From the NCBI RefSeq assembly GCF_014205055.1, contig NZ_JACHMS010000001.1:7778501-7842500 (forward strand): DNA of 64,000 nt, written 5' to 3'. Source of the stretch: Streptomyces luteogriseus. GTDB taxonomy: Bacteria > Actinomycetota > Actinomycetes > Streptomycetales > Streptomycetaceae. The position numbers and the translations under genes are program-made. Below, piece after piece: positions 25,912-34,506 of this stretch (positions within the stretch are counted from its first letter, which is position 1; every line of letters begins with the position of its first letter). The notes under the pieces were generated by a model. The model was not told where the DNA came from, did not search any database, and saw nothing but the letters and a program-made list of their open reading frames with translations.

Positions 25912-27027
25912 TCACGTGCGTACGGCGTTGCGCTCCCGTGCCTGATCGCGCGCGTCCCGGCGGAACGCCCACGCCATGTCGGGCTCCATCACCCAGCGGA
26001 ACACCCGCCGCACGGGCGGGGTGCACAGGACCGTCACGAGCACCGCGGCGGCGACCGTAACGAGGATCTCGCCCAGGGGCCGGTGCACCCACGCCGGCTC
26101 GTACCAGCCCCAGAACTTGGACCCCTGTGCGACGAAGCCGTGCAGCAGGTAGCCGTAGAGGGTGCCCGCGCCCAGCACGGTGAACCAGGTGCGGCGACCG
26201 GGTACCCAGGCGAGGAAGCACGCGACCAGGACCATCGAGCAGCCGAAGGTCACCAGCGTCATGACGGGCCCGTACCAGGAGGGCGCTTCGAGCTCCGCGG
26301 CGCTGTCCCGGTGGTAGAACCAGGCGCCGCTCATCCGCGGCACCGCCCAGTAGGCCACGGCGAGCGCACCGGCGAACACCGGCACGGCGAGGATCCGTGC
26401 CGCGCGGCGCCGCACCAGGTGGAAGTGCTCGGGCCGCAGCAGCAGACCGAGGACGAAGTACGGCAGGAACTGCAGCGCGCGCTGCAGATCGAGGTCGTTG
26501 CCGATCGACGGCGAGAGCGTCGCCAGCATCGCGATGACGAGAGCGGTCGGCAGCGGCCACCGCACGCGCTGCCAGATCGGCGTGGTCAGCCGCCAGATGA
26601 ACAGGGCGGCCAGGAACCAGGTCAGGTAGAGGGGGTCCAGCAGGCTCACCGGCCGGCCCGGCTCCTGGTCGGTCCAGCGCGTGAACAGGGTGTACGCCGT
26701 CTCGAAGACGACGTACGGCACCGCGAGCCCGGTGACCAGCCGCCTGATCCTGCCGGGGCTCGCGTCGAAGGAGCGCGAGAAGTAGCCGGAGATCACGATG
26801 AACGCCGGCATGTGGAAGGCGTACACGACCATGTAGAGCGCGCCGGCCGCCCTGCTGCCGTCCCGCAGGGGCTCCCAGGAGTGCCCGATCGCCACCAGCA
26901 CGATCGCCAGGTACTTGGCGTTGTCGAAGAACGCGTCCCGCCGCGCGGCCGGTTCCTTCACGGGCGGCGCCTTGCGTTCCGCCTCGCCGGTCGCGACCGC
27001 GCGCATGCGCAGGGTGTCCTCGCTCAT
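25912..27027 (-). CDS. Acyltransferase 3 family integral membrane protein
   Basis: The product is 371 residues from the ATG at 27027 (GGGAGG upstream). It starts with a soluble tail, then RRDAFFDNAKYLAIVLVAIGHSWEPL, where the histidine in AIGHSWEP matches the conserved histidine of the family. About ten membrane helices follow, including YAFHMPAFIVISGYF and FTVLGAGTLYGYLLHGFV. Members of this family transfer acetyl or other acyl groups to sugars on the cell surface or to small molecules. It converges on the GH36 gene with 10 bp between. No glycan-synthesis genes are adjacent, so the acceptor cannot be predicted. A small palindrome GCGTATACGC lies upstream at 27064-27073. Confidence 0.88.
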   Translation of the reverse strand: MSEDTLRMRAVATGEAERKAPPVKEPAARRDAFFDNAKYLAIVLVAIGHSWEPLRDGSRAAGALYMVVYAFHMPAFIVISGYFSRSFDASPGRIRRLVTGLAVPYVVFETAYTLFTRWTDQEPGRPVSLLDPLYLTWFLAALFIWRLTTPIWQRVRWPLPTALVIAMLATLSPSIGNDLDLQRALQFLPYFVLGLLLRPEHFHLVRRRAARILAVPVFAGALAVAYWAVPRMSGAWFYHRDSAAELEAPSWYGPVMTLVTFGCSMVLVACFLAWVPGRRTWFTVLGAGTLYGYLLHGFVAQGSKFWGWYEPAWVHRPLGEILVTVAAAVLVTVLCTPPVRRVFRWVMEPDMAWAFRRDARDQARERNAVRT

Positions 27028-27213
27028 CACGCCTCCCGCGCGGAGTGCGGGGAACCCGGACGGGCGTATACGCGTCTTGCCGGGGATACGGCGGTGGGGT
27101 GCCGGTGCGACATCCCCGCCGCCTGACCACTGCGGGGCGGCCCAAACCACTTTCCGCGTGGCTGTAGCGCGGATCACATCGACGATGGTCCCGACCGGCC
27201 GGAGCACAAGGGC

Positions 27214-27243
27214 GGTGCCGCCTGGCCGGAGCGCGGCGGCACC
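27214..27243. terminator. Hairpin downstream of the mannanase gene
   Basis: GGTGCCGCC (27214-27222) pairs exactly with GGCGGCACC (27235-27243). It lies 17 bp beyond the stop of the minus-strand mannanase gene and fits a terminator for it. Confidence 0.5.
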
Positions 27244-27259
27244 ACCGCTCGGGGGCCGG

Positions 27260-28900
27260 TCAGCTGACGGAGCAGTCCGCGCCGTTCAGGGTGAAGGCCG
27301 TCGGGCTGGGGTTCGCGGTCGACCGGGAGGCCGTGAAGCCGAGGGTGACCGAGCCCGACGCCGGGATCGTCGCGGTGTACGACGCCGCCGCGACGCTCAC
27401 CTCCGAGCCGCTCTGCGTCGCCGTACCGCCCCACAGGTTGGTGATGCGCTGGCTGTCCGGGAAGCTCCAGCGCAGGGTCCAGCCGTTGATCGCCGAGGTG
27501 CCGGTGTTGCGCAGGACGATCTCGCCCTGGAAGCCGCCGGACCAGCTGCCCGTCACCCGGTAGCCGACGCCGCAGGCCGACGACGAGCCGCCGGAGGAGG
27601 TCGTGACCGTCACCGTGCCCGAGCGGGGCGAGCGGTTGCCGGCGGCATCACGGGCGTAGACGGCGAAGGTGTGGGAGGTGGCGGGGGACAGGCCGGTGAG
27701 GGTGGCGGTGGTCCGCGTGCTGCTGGTGACCGCCGACTCGGTGCCGCCGGTGACTCGCACGATGTCGTACCCGGTGACGCCGGTCGCGTCGGAGGCGGCG
27801 GCCCAGGTCAGGGTGGCGGACGACGAGGTCACCCCGGAGGCGGTCGGGGTGCCGGGAGCGGTCGGGGGAGTCGTGTCACCGCCCCCGCTGCCGGAGTAGA
27901 CCGCGGCCTCCTCGGCGGTGGCGGCGATGCCGTTGGCGCCGTTGAAGAGGCGCTGCCCCCAGCTGGTGAGCTGGTTGGGGTCGAAGTTCGTGACCATGTC
28001 GAGGTACTCGACCCCGCCGCCGTTGCCGCTCCACGACCAGCCGAGGTAGCCGAGGCGGAGCTGCTGGGACACGGCCAGGATGGTGTCCTCGTCGGGGTTG
28101 CCGTCCGAGTGGTCGTGGCCGAACTCTCCGACCACGATGGGCAGCTTGGCGGTGACGAACCGGTTCAGGTAGTCGGTGATCTCGGCTGCGGTGTCGAAGA
28201 CGCCGTACATGTGGATCGAGAAGACGGTGTTGGCGTCGGGGTCGGCGGCGAAGACCGACGCGGCGTTGTCCCGCATCGTGAACGCCCAGTCCTGACCCCA
28301 GTTGGGGGCGTCGACCATGAGCGTGTGGTCGAACCCGGCGCCTCGGAGCTTTTGGACGGCCGCCTTGGTGTCGGCCGTCCACGCCGTGTAGTTGGTGTTG
28401 CCGTACGGCTCGTTGCCGATGTTGACGATGACGTAGTCCTCCTGGCCGGCCAGGGCGCTCTTCACGCTGATCCAGTAGTCGGCCGCGCGGGAGAGGGTGG
28501 TCGCTCCGCTCTGCTCGCCGTACCCCGTGGTGTCGTGGACTTCGAGGACGCAGATGAGGCGACTCTGCTTGCACTGGGAGACGACGTTCGCCACGTCGGC
28601 GGTGTCGTTGCGGGTCCAGCGGTCACCGTTGGCGAGGACCACGCGGACGGTGTTGGCGCCCTTGGCCTTGATGTGGGCGAAGGAGCTGATGCGGTCCGGA
28701 TACCAGGTGTGGGCGTGGTTGACGCCGCGCATCACGAAGTCGTTCCCGTTGGCCTCCAGCAGCCGGCCGTTCTGCACCCGGAAGCCGGTGGGCGCGGCCT
28801 CGGCAGGCGGGGTGGCGACGAGGAAGGACAGGAAGAGGGCGAGCAGGGCGGCGGCCACGGTGGCCGGGCGTGCGGCGGTGGGTGTGGGGCGGAGTCTCAT
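27260..28900 (-). CDS. Secreted GH5 beta-mannanase with Fn3 and CBM2 domains
   Basis: The product is 546 residues from the ATG at 28900 (GGAG 8 bases upstream). The signal peptide covers 1-36 (LFLSFLVATPPAEAA). The catalytic domain (about 38-335) begins GFRVQNGRLLEANGNDFVMR and continues NHAHTWYP, as in GH5 subfamily 8 endo-beta-1,4-mannanases of Streptomyces. E164 in VNIGNEPYG is the acid/base and E259 in IVVGEFGHDH the nucleophile. A fibronectin III domain (about 343-436) and a C-terminal cellulose-binding CBM2 (about 443-546, CGVGYRVTGSWSGGFQGEI) follow. It cuts mannan chains in plant cell walls, with CBM2 holding it on cellulose. It lies 128 bp downstream of the esterase gene in the same direction and could share its CebR-controlled promoter. 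Confidence 0.92.
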   Translation of the reverse strand: MRLRPTPTAARPATVAAALLALFLSFLVATPPAEAAPTGFRVQNGRLLEANGNDFVMRGVNHAHTWYPDRISSFAHIKAKGANTVRVVLANGDRWTRNDTADVANVVSQCKQSRLICVLEVHDTTGYGEQSGATTLSRAADYWISVKSALAGQEDYVIVNIGNEPYGNTNYTAWTADTKAAVQKLRGAGFDHTLMVDAPNWGQDWAFTMRDNAASVFAADPDANTVFSIHMYGVFDTAAEITDYLNRFVTAKLPIVVGEFGHDHSDGNPDEDTILAVSQQLRLGYLGWSWSGNGGGVEYLDMVTNFDPNQLTSWGQRLFNGANGIAATAEEAAVYSGSGGGDTTPPTAPGTPTASGVTSSSATLTWAAASDATGVTGYDIVRVTGGTESAVTSSTRTTATLTGLSPATSHTFAVYARDAAGNRSPRSGTVTVTTSSGGSSSACGVGYRVTGSWSGGFQGEIVLRNTGTSAINGWTLRWSFPDSQRITNLWGGTATQSGSEVSVAAASYTATIPASGSVTLGFTASRSTANPSPTAFTLNGADCSVS

Positions 28901-29028
28901 GACGGGCTCCAGAAGTGGGGGTCGGGTGGGGCACGTTGCCGGTCGCGCTGTCGTGCTGGACGGGGTCCTGACGTCGGGGCCCGGTGCGGACGGGCCGGTG
29001 CCGGGACGTCGCCGTCCCGACCCGGTCG

Positions 29029-30138
29029 TCATCCGGCCGGTGCCTTGCCCACGCAGGTGACGGTCGCCGCCGGCGTGCCGGACGTTGCCGGGGAGGAGGC
29101 GACGAAGCCGAACGTGGCACTCGCGCCTGCGGCGAGCGTGCCGTTCCACGCCGCGTTCGTGACGGTGGCCGTGCCGTCGGCGGCCGTGGTGAGGGCGCCG
29201 TTCCAGAGCTGGGTGAGGCGTGCCCCGTTCGCCGGTACGACGGTCGCCGTCCAGCCCGGGACCGACGAGGCCGACGTGTTCGTCACCGTCACCTCGCCCT
29301 GGTAGCCGCCCTGCCAGGACGAGACGGCCCGGAAGCGGGCGGTGCAGGCGGCAGGGTCTCCGCCCGGGTCACCCGGACCGCCCGGGTCCTGCGGGACGCC
29401 GGCGTCGAGGGCCGCCGCCAGGGGCGGGAACCAGCGGGCGGCGATCTTGTCGTCGCCCGAGGCATTGGGGTGCACGCCGTCGTAGGTGTCGGTGGCCGTG
29501 CTGAAACCGGTCCACTGGTCGACCACGGTGACGGGGGAGCGGTCGGTGCCGGTGGACCTGGCCCAGCCGGGGATCCGCGCGTTGAAGTCGACGACCCGCT
29601 GCGCGCAGGCCGCGCAACTGCTCGGGTTCATCGGGATCAGCTGCGCCACGAGGATCCGCATGTCCGGATTGGAGGCCCTCATCTGCGCCACGAGCTTGGT
29701 GTAGGCGGCGAGGATTCGGTCGGGGGAGATGCTGCTCCAGACGTCGTTCGTGCCGAAGTGCATGACAACGATGTCCGGACGGGTGGAGGCCAGCCTGCCG
29801 GGCAGCAGGTTCTGGTCCGCCACGTTGGTGACCAGCTCGCCGCCGTGACCCTCGTTGTCCCCGTCGTGTGCCTGCCCGCAGCCCTGCGGGGGGAGGGTGC
29901 CGACGAAGTCGATGTCCTCGTATCCGCTGCTGACCAGCCGGTTCCACAGCACCGCCCGCCAGCAGCCCGGCGAGCCGGTGATCGAGTCGCCGAGCGGCAT
30001 GACCCGGACGGGGCCGGCGGCGGGGGCGGCCGTCGCGCGGGGCGCGAGCGTCATGCCGAGGGGGAGGAGCAGGGCGGCCAGGAGGCCGAGAACGGACATG
30101 ACCCGTAAGTGCGGGGACGAGTGGGGGGTTCTGTGCAT
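29029..30138 (-). CDS. Secreted SGNH/CE3-like carbohydrate esterase with CBM2
   Basis: The product is 369 residues from the ATG at 30138 (GGGAAGGG upstream). A signal peptide covers about 1-38. The SGNH hydrolase blocks are in order: S52 in MPLGDSITGSPGCWRAVL, the GHGGELV glycine block (about 97-103), N131 in HFGTNDVWSS, and D220/H223 in YDGVHPNASGDD. This pattern is that of CE3 acetylxylan esterases. After a Pro/Gly linker a CBM2 domain follows (about 265-369, ARFRAVSSWQGGYQGEVTV). It probably deacetylates xylan or another plant polymer while bound to cellulose. A perfect CebR-type operator lies just upstream, so cellobiose should induce it. Confidence 0.9.
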   Translation of the reverse strand: MHRTPHSSPHLRVMSVLGLLAALLLPLGMTLAPRATAAPAAGPVRVMPLGDSITGSPGCWRAVLWNRLVSSGYEDIDFVGTLPPQGCGQAHDGDNEGHGGELVTNVADQNLLPGRLASTRPDIVVMHFGTNDVWSSISPDRILAAYTKLVAQMRASNPDMRILVAQLIPMNPSSCAACAQRVVDFNARIPGWARSTGTDRSPVTVVDQWTGFSTATDTYDGVHPNASGDDKIAARWFPPLAAALDAGVPQDPGGPGDPGGDPAACTARFRAVSSWQGGYQGEVTVTNTSASSVPGWTATVVPANGARLTQLWNGALTTAADGTATVTNAAWNGTLAAGASATFGFVASSPATSGTPAATVTCVGKAPAG

Positions 30139-30156
30139 GGTGGTCCCTTCCCTGAG

Positions 30157-30180
30157 TGAGGTGGGAGCGCTCCCACCTCA
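30157..30180. promoter_or_regulatory. CebR operator (perfect 24-bp palindrome with TGGGAGCGCTCCCA core)
   Basis: The core TGGGAGCGCTCCCA (30162-30175) is the published CebR binding sequence that controls cellulose and cello-oligosaccharide genes in Streptomyces. The dyad is extended by TGAGG and CCTCA arms to 24 exact bases. It lies 18-42 bp before the esterase start codon. CebR itself is not in this window. Confidence 0.93.
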
Positions 30181-30278
30181 TCAAGCCATCGTTGTCATTG
30201 ACGCGTCAAGAGGTGTGGTGATGAGAGGGTGAGGTCCGGCGACCGAGCACGATCAACGACGATCACCCGGAGGCAGAT

Positions 30279-31436
30279 GTGGACCTGGAGCGTGGTGCCC
30301 TGACCGGGCTGCGGATCGCGGACTTCTCGCGGGTCCTGGCCGGGCCGTACGCGACCATGCTCCTCGCCGATCTCGGCGCCGACGTCGTGAAGGTCGAACG
30401 CCCGGGAACGGGTGACGAGACCCGGCACTGGCGTCCGCCGGCCGACGAACACGGCACCTCCACCTACTTCCTCGGCGTCAACCGCAACAAGCGCTCGGTC
30501 GCCCTGGACCTGTCGGACGAGTCCGGCCGGGAACACGCGCTGGCCCTCGTCGCCGAGTCGGACGTCCTGGTGGAGAACTTCCGGCCCGGCACCATGGAGC
30601 GGCTCGGCCTCGGCTACGACGACCTGAAGGCCCGCCACCCCGGCCTGGTCTACTGCTCGATCAGCGGCTTCGGGGCGGGCGCGGGCGCCGCGATCCCCGG
30701 CTACGACCTCCTCGTCCAGGCGGTCGGCGGACTGATGAGCGTCACCGGGGAGCCCGAGGGCGAACCGACGAAGGCCGGTGTGGCCCTGGTCGACGTGATC
30801 ACCGGACTGCACGCGACGCTCGGGATCATGGCGGCCCTGCGGCACCGGGACGCCACGGGAGAGGGGCAGCGCGTGGAGGTGAATCTGCTGAGTTCGCTGC
30901 TGTCGGCGATGGTCAACCAAGCCTCGGCGTACGCCGTCGCGGGCGTCGTGCCCGGGCGGATGGGCAACGCGCACCCGAGCATCGCCCCGTACGAGACCTT
31001 CCCCACCGCCGACCGTCCGCTGGCCCTCGCGGTGGGCAATGACGGACAGTTCGCAGCACTGGCCGGGGCACTCGGCCACCCGGGCCTCGCCGACGACCCC
31101 CGGTTCCGCACGAACCCCGAACGGGTGGCCCACCGCGCCGAGTTGCGTCGGGCGCTGGCCGAACGACTGGGCACGGCGGGTGCCGACCACTGGACGGGCG
31201 TGCTGTCGGCGGCCGGGGTCCCCGCCGGCCCCGTGAACTCGCTCGACGAGGCGTTCGACTTCGCCGAGCGGCTCGGACTGCCCGGCATCGTCACGGTGCC
31301 CGGGACGGACGGCGGAACGGAGTCCCGGCAGGTGGCGTGCCCCATCACGCTGAGCGCGTCACCGGCGCACCACCTGCTGCCGCCGCCGGCGCTCGGCGAG
31401 CACACCGCGGAGGTCTTCGGCGACTCCGCCGACTGA
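30279..31436 (+). CDS. CaiB/BaiF family (class III) CoA-transferase
   Basis: The product is 385 residues from the GTG at 30279 (GGAGG upstream). It shows the family pattern: LTGLRIADFSRVLAGPYATM, LLADLGADVVKVERPGTGDE, the catalytic-region LVENFRPGTMERLGLGYDDL and YCSISGFG. D151-like aspartate in GYDLLVQAVGGLMSVTG-type sequence is expected to be the active-site residue. These enzymes move CoA between carboxylic acids, as in formyl-CoA or succinyl-CoA transferases. It converges on nothing intact and stands between the esterase and a decayed iron-permease gene. The acid substrate is not predictable. A TctABC tricarboxylate-type importer lies 1 kb downstream, which might supply a carboxylic acid. 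Confidence 0.9.
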   Translation: MDLERGALTGLRIADFSRVLAGPYATMLLADLGADVVKVERPGTGDETRHWRPPADEHGTSTYFLGVNRNKRSVALDLSDESGREHALALVAESDVLVENFRPGTMERLGLGYDDLKARHPGLVYCSISGFGAGAGAAIPGYDLLVQAVGGLMSVTGEPEGEPTKAGVALVDVITGLHATLGIMAALRHRDATGEGQRVEVNLLSSLLSAMVNQASAYAVAGVVPGRMGNAHPSIAPYETFPTADRPLALAVGNDGQFAALAGALGHPGLADDPRFRTNPERVAHRAELRRALAERLGTAGADHWTGVLSAAGVPAGPVNSLDEAFDFAERLGLPGIVTVPGTDGGTESRQVACPITLSASPAHHLLPPPALGEHTAEVFGDSAD

Positions 31437-31577
31437 CTCCGGGCCTGCTGCGGGCGGTTGGGACGGCAGCCTGAAGCGCGCCCGCTCGTGCCCTGGCCGT
31501 GCGCGTCCGCGCGCACGGCGAGTGCTGACGCGGGGCCGGGCGGCAGTCGACCAGGCCGGGGGAACCGGCCCCGGCCG

Positions 31578-32466
31578 TGGGGGGAAACCGCCCCGTTCCT
31601 GTGGACCACCGCCCGTGCGGCAAGGGAGTCGGCCGGACCCATGACCGGGGCGGGTGCCGGGCTCGTCCTGGCGGCGCTTCTGTGCTTGGGGGCTCTACCG
31701 CCGGGGGCTGCGCATCAACCTCACCCGGTTCTTCACCGTCACCAGGGCCGTGCTGATCGTCATCGCCGCGGGCGTGCTCGGTTACGGGCTGCGAGACCTC
31801 CAGGAGGACACAGCCCTGCCCGGCGGGACGGTGTACGCCTTCGACCTGAGCGGCAGCGTCGACGCCGGCTCCTGGTACAGCACCCTGCTCCAGGGCGACC
31901 TCAAGCTGACGCCGACGAGGACCTGGCTCCAAGCGGCCGGGTACGCCGGGTATCTCGCCGTGGTGATGACGCTGTTCGTGCGCGGAGCCCGGGACGTCCC
32001 AGGGGCGGGGGAGACGATGGCCCCCACCCCGCCCCCGCCGGACACCACCCCGCCCCCGCTGGACACCACCCCTCCCCAGTCGGACACCACCCCGCCCCGG
32101 CCGGACAGCACGCGGGCCGCGCAGCCCCTGGTGGGCCGGACCGGCCCGGTCCGGGCGACGGCCCGGCGCGCGGACGGGCTGACCAGCACGGTCGTCGGAC
32201 TGCACGGATGGCGGGGCGCCGGGGCGGCCGTGGCCCACGCGGCCGGCACCAACGCCTGCGGCCACCACTCGGCGACCCCGTACCTCACCCTGCCCGCCCA
32301 CCCGGGCGGCACCCACCTCCTGGTGACCCTCGTCGTACTGAGCGCCGACCCGGACGTGAACGGCGACCCGCACGCGCGAGGTTCAGGAACGCGCGTACGG
32401 GTCGCCGTGTCCGGCGAGGTGGAGATCCGCTTCCCGGAGGGCACCCGGGAACGGGTGCCGCGATGA
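31578..32466 (+). pseudogene. Remnant of an FTR1/EfeU iron permease, 5'-truncated and frameshifted
   Basis: The sequence GETAPFLWTTARAARESAG and GAGLVLAALLC is the FTR1 region around the second REGxE helix, in one frame. At about 31686 an extra T moves the reading frame, and WGLYRRGLRINLTRFFTVTR, VLGYGLRDLQEDTALPGG and SWYSTLLQGDLKLTP continue the same protein to about 32000. The N-terminal third, with the first REXXE site, is missing. The second frame then runs on through four 7-residue repeats (DTTPPPL, DTTPPQS, DTTPPRP, DST) and about 120 residues I cannot identify. EfeU imports ferrous/ferric iron; no EfeO or EfeB is here. It cannot encode a working permease. Confidence 0.75.
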
Positions 32467-32471
32467 CCGGG

Positions 32472-33965
32472 TCAGGCCGCCGCGCGGCTCCGCGTCACCG
32501 CCTTCATCAGCAGCGGCCACACCAGCAGCAGCACGATCACGGCGTACACGGTCACCGCGAACGGCGTGTTGACCAGACCCGTCACACTGCCGTCGCTGAT
32601 CTGCAGGGCACGCCGCAACTGCTGCTCCGCGTTCGGGCCGAGGATCACACCGATCACGGCGGGCAGGACGGGCAGCCCGTAGCGGCGCATGCCGAAGCCG
32701 ATCAGGCCGATGATCAGCAGGATCACCAGGTCGATCACCTCACCGCCGACCGCGTACGCGCCGACCGCCGCGAAGAACATGATCCCGGCGTAGAGGTACG
32801 GCCGCGGGATGCGCAGCAGCTTCGCCCACACCGGCGCCAGCGGAAGGTTCAGCGCGAGCAGCAGCACCATGCCGACGAACAGGGAGGCGATCAGGCCCCA
32901 CACCAGGTCCGGTTCACGCTCGAAGAGGAGCGGCCCGGGCTGGATGCCGTACTGCTGGAAGGCGGCCAGCATCACGGCCGCGACCGCCGTGGTCGGCAGG
33001 CCCAGGGTCAGCATCGACACCAGCGTGCCCGCCGCCGAGGCGGACGCCGCCGACTCCGGGCCCGCAACTCCCTCGATGGCGCCCTTGCCCCACTCGTCCT
33101 TGTGCTTGGACAGGCGCTTCTCCGTCACGTACGACAGGAAGGTGGGGATCTCCGCGCCGCCGGCCGGGATCGCGCCGAACGGGAAGCCGATGAACGGGCC
33201 GCGCAGCCACGACTTCCAGGTCCGGTTCACATCGCCGCGCCCCAGCCACGGACGCCCCACCGGGATCGGCTCCGGCGGCCTGCGCCGCAGATGGGCCGCC
33301 ACCCACAGGGCCTCGCCGATCGCGAAGAGCCCGACCGCGACGATCACCACGTCGATGCCGTCGGCGAGTTGGAGCGAACCGAACGTCAGGCGCTGCTGGC
33401 CGGTCATCTGGTCCAGGCCCACCAGGCCCAGGGTGAGGCCGATCAGCAGGGAGGCGAGGCCCCGGATGCGGGACGAGCCCAGCACCGAGGTCACCGCGAT
33501 GAACGCCAGCACCATGATGGCGAAGTAGTCCGGCGCGCCGATGTCCACGGCCAGTTTCGCGACCGTCGGCGCGAGCGCCACCAGCAGCAACGTGCCGATC
33601 AGACCGCCCGCGAAGTGCCCGACGGCGGCCGCCGCGAGGGCCTGGGCGCCGCGCCCGGACTTGGCCATGGGGTTGCCCTCCATGGCCGCCACCACCGCCG
33701 CGCTCTCACCGGGCGTGTTGAGCAGGATGGAGGTGGTCGAGCCGCCGAACATCGCGCCGTAGTAGATGCCGGCGAACATGATAAACGCGCCGGTCGGGTC
33801 GAGCCCGTACGTCACCGGAAGCAGCAGCGCGACGGCCATGGCCGGGCCGATGCCGGGCAGCACGCCGATCGCCGTGCCGAGCAGCGCACCGATGACGGCC
33901 CACAACAGGTTGATCGGTGTGAGGGCCGTACCGAAGCCGTCCAGAAGGGAGTTGAGGGCGTTCAT
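32472..33965 (-). CDS. tctA: Tripartite tricarboxylate transporter large membrane subunit TctA
   Basis: The product is 497 residues with about twelve membrane helices. Family signatures are GALLGTAIGVLPGIGPAMAV, the glycine-rich GIYYGAMFGGSTTSILLNTP and the second, inverted-repeat-like PFGAIPAGGAEIPTFLSYV. TctA is the pore of binding-protein-dependent secondary transporters that use an ion gradient to bring in citrate or other carboxylates. It is the third gene of a tctC-tctB-tctA operon (start 1 bp after the tctB stop). Its own stop lies 6 bp from the convergent iron-permease remnant. Confidence 0.95.
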   Translation of the reverse strand: MNALNSLLDGFGTALTPINLLWAVIGALLGTAIGVLPGIGPAMAVALLLPVTYGLDPTGAFIMFAGIYYGAMFGGSTTSILLNTPGESAAVVAAMEGNPMAKSGRGAQALAAAAVGHFAGGLIGTLLLVALAPTVAKLAVDIGAPDYFAIMVLAFIAVTSVLGSSRIRGLASLLIGLTLGLVGLDQMTGQQRLTFGSLQLADGIDVVIVAVGLFAIGEALWVAAHLRRRPPEPIPVGRPWLGRGDVNRTWKSWLRGPFIGFPFGAIPAGGAEIPTFLSYVTEKRLSKHKDEWGKGAIEGVAGPESAASASAAGTLVSMLTLGLPTTAVAAVMLAAFQQYGIQPGPLLFEREPDLVWGLIASLFVGMVLLLALNLPLAPVWAKLLRIPRPYLYAGIMFFAAVGAYAVGGEVIDLVILLIIGLIGFGMRRYGLPVLPAVIGVILGPNAEQQLRRALQISDGSVTGLVNTPFAVTVYAVIVLLLVWPLLMKAVTRSRAAA

Positions 33966-33966
33966 G

Positions 33967-34506
33967 TCACAGCACTCCCATCAGCGGACCGCCGGGCAGG
34001 GGCACTCCGAGCAGATTGTTGAAGACGGTGTAGGTGACGAGGGAGAGCCCGGCCGCTATCAGCGGATCACGGTCGATCCTGCGGCTGCCGAGCGCGTACG
34101 CGGCACCCCAGAACAGCAGTGCGCCCGCGACGGGGAAGCCGAGCGGCTCGATCAGGACGGCCGCACCGAGGAACACCCCGGCGAGCAGCAGTACCGTGCG
34201 CCAGTCGGCGGGCTCGGACAGGTCGATGTCCTCTCCGCCCTCGGCCTGGCCCCGGCCACCGCGCAATACGTCCACGGCGAGCAGCGCCGCGATCACCAGC
34301 AGCCCGGCGCCGACCACGACCGGCACGGTCTTCGGGCCGACCGGGCCGCGCTGGGCGATGTCGACGTCCATGGTGAGCGCGTCGGTCAGCACGAGGACGC
34401 CCAGTGCCAGCAGCAGGACGCAGACGCCGAGTTCGGAGTGTTCGCGCAGCCACGAGCGCCGTTCGCCACCGGTCGCGGCAGGGGGAATGTCGGTCTGCGT
34501 CGTCAC
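33967..34506 (-). CDS. tctB: Tripartite tricarboxylate transporter small membrane subunit TctB
   Basis: The product is 179 residues from the GTG at 34506, with AAGGAG inside the end of tctC; start and tctC stop overlap by 4 bp. Four hydrophobic segments (ELGVCVLLLALGVLVLTDAL, VPVVVGAGLLVIAALLAVDV, TVLLLAGVFLGAAVLIEPLG and a C-terminal one) fit TctB. The GPVGPKTVPVVVG stretch is the family hallmark. It works with TctA in the membrane. Confidence 0.92.
   Translation of the reverse strand: MTTQTDIPPAATGGERRSWLREHSELGVCVLLLALGVLVLTDALTMDVDIAQRGPVGPKTVPVVVGAGLLVIAALLAVDVLRGGRGQAEGGEDIDLSEPADWRTVLLLAGVFLGAAVLIEPLGFPVAGALLFWGAAYALGSRRIDRDPLIAAGLSLVTYTVFNNLLGVPLPGGPLMGVL

Noticed and set aside
31458..34022. 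Plus-strand open frame of over 800 codons
   Set aside because: Except for the short FTR1 fragment near 31578-31690 it is antisense to tctA, with no domain and biased composition.
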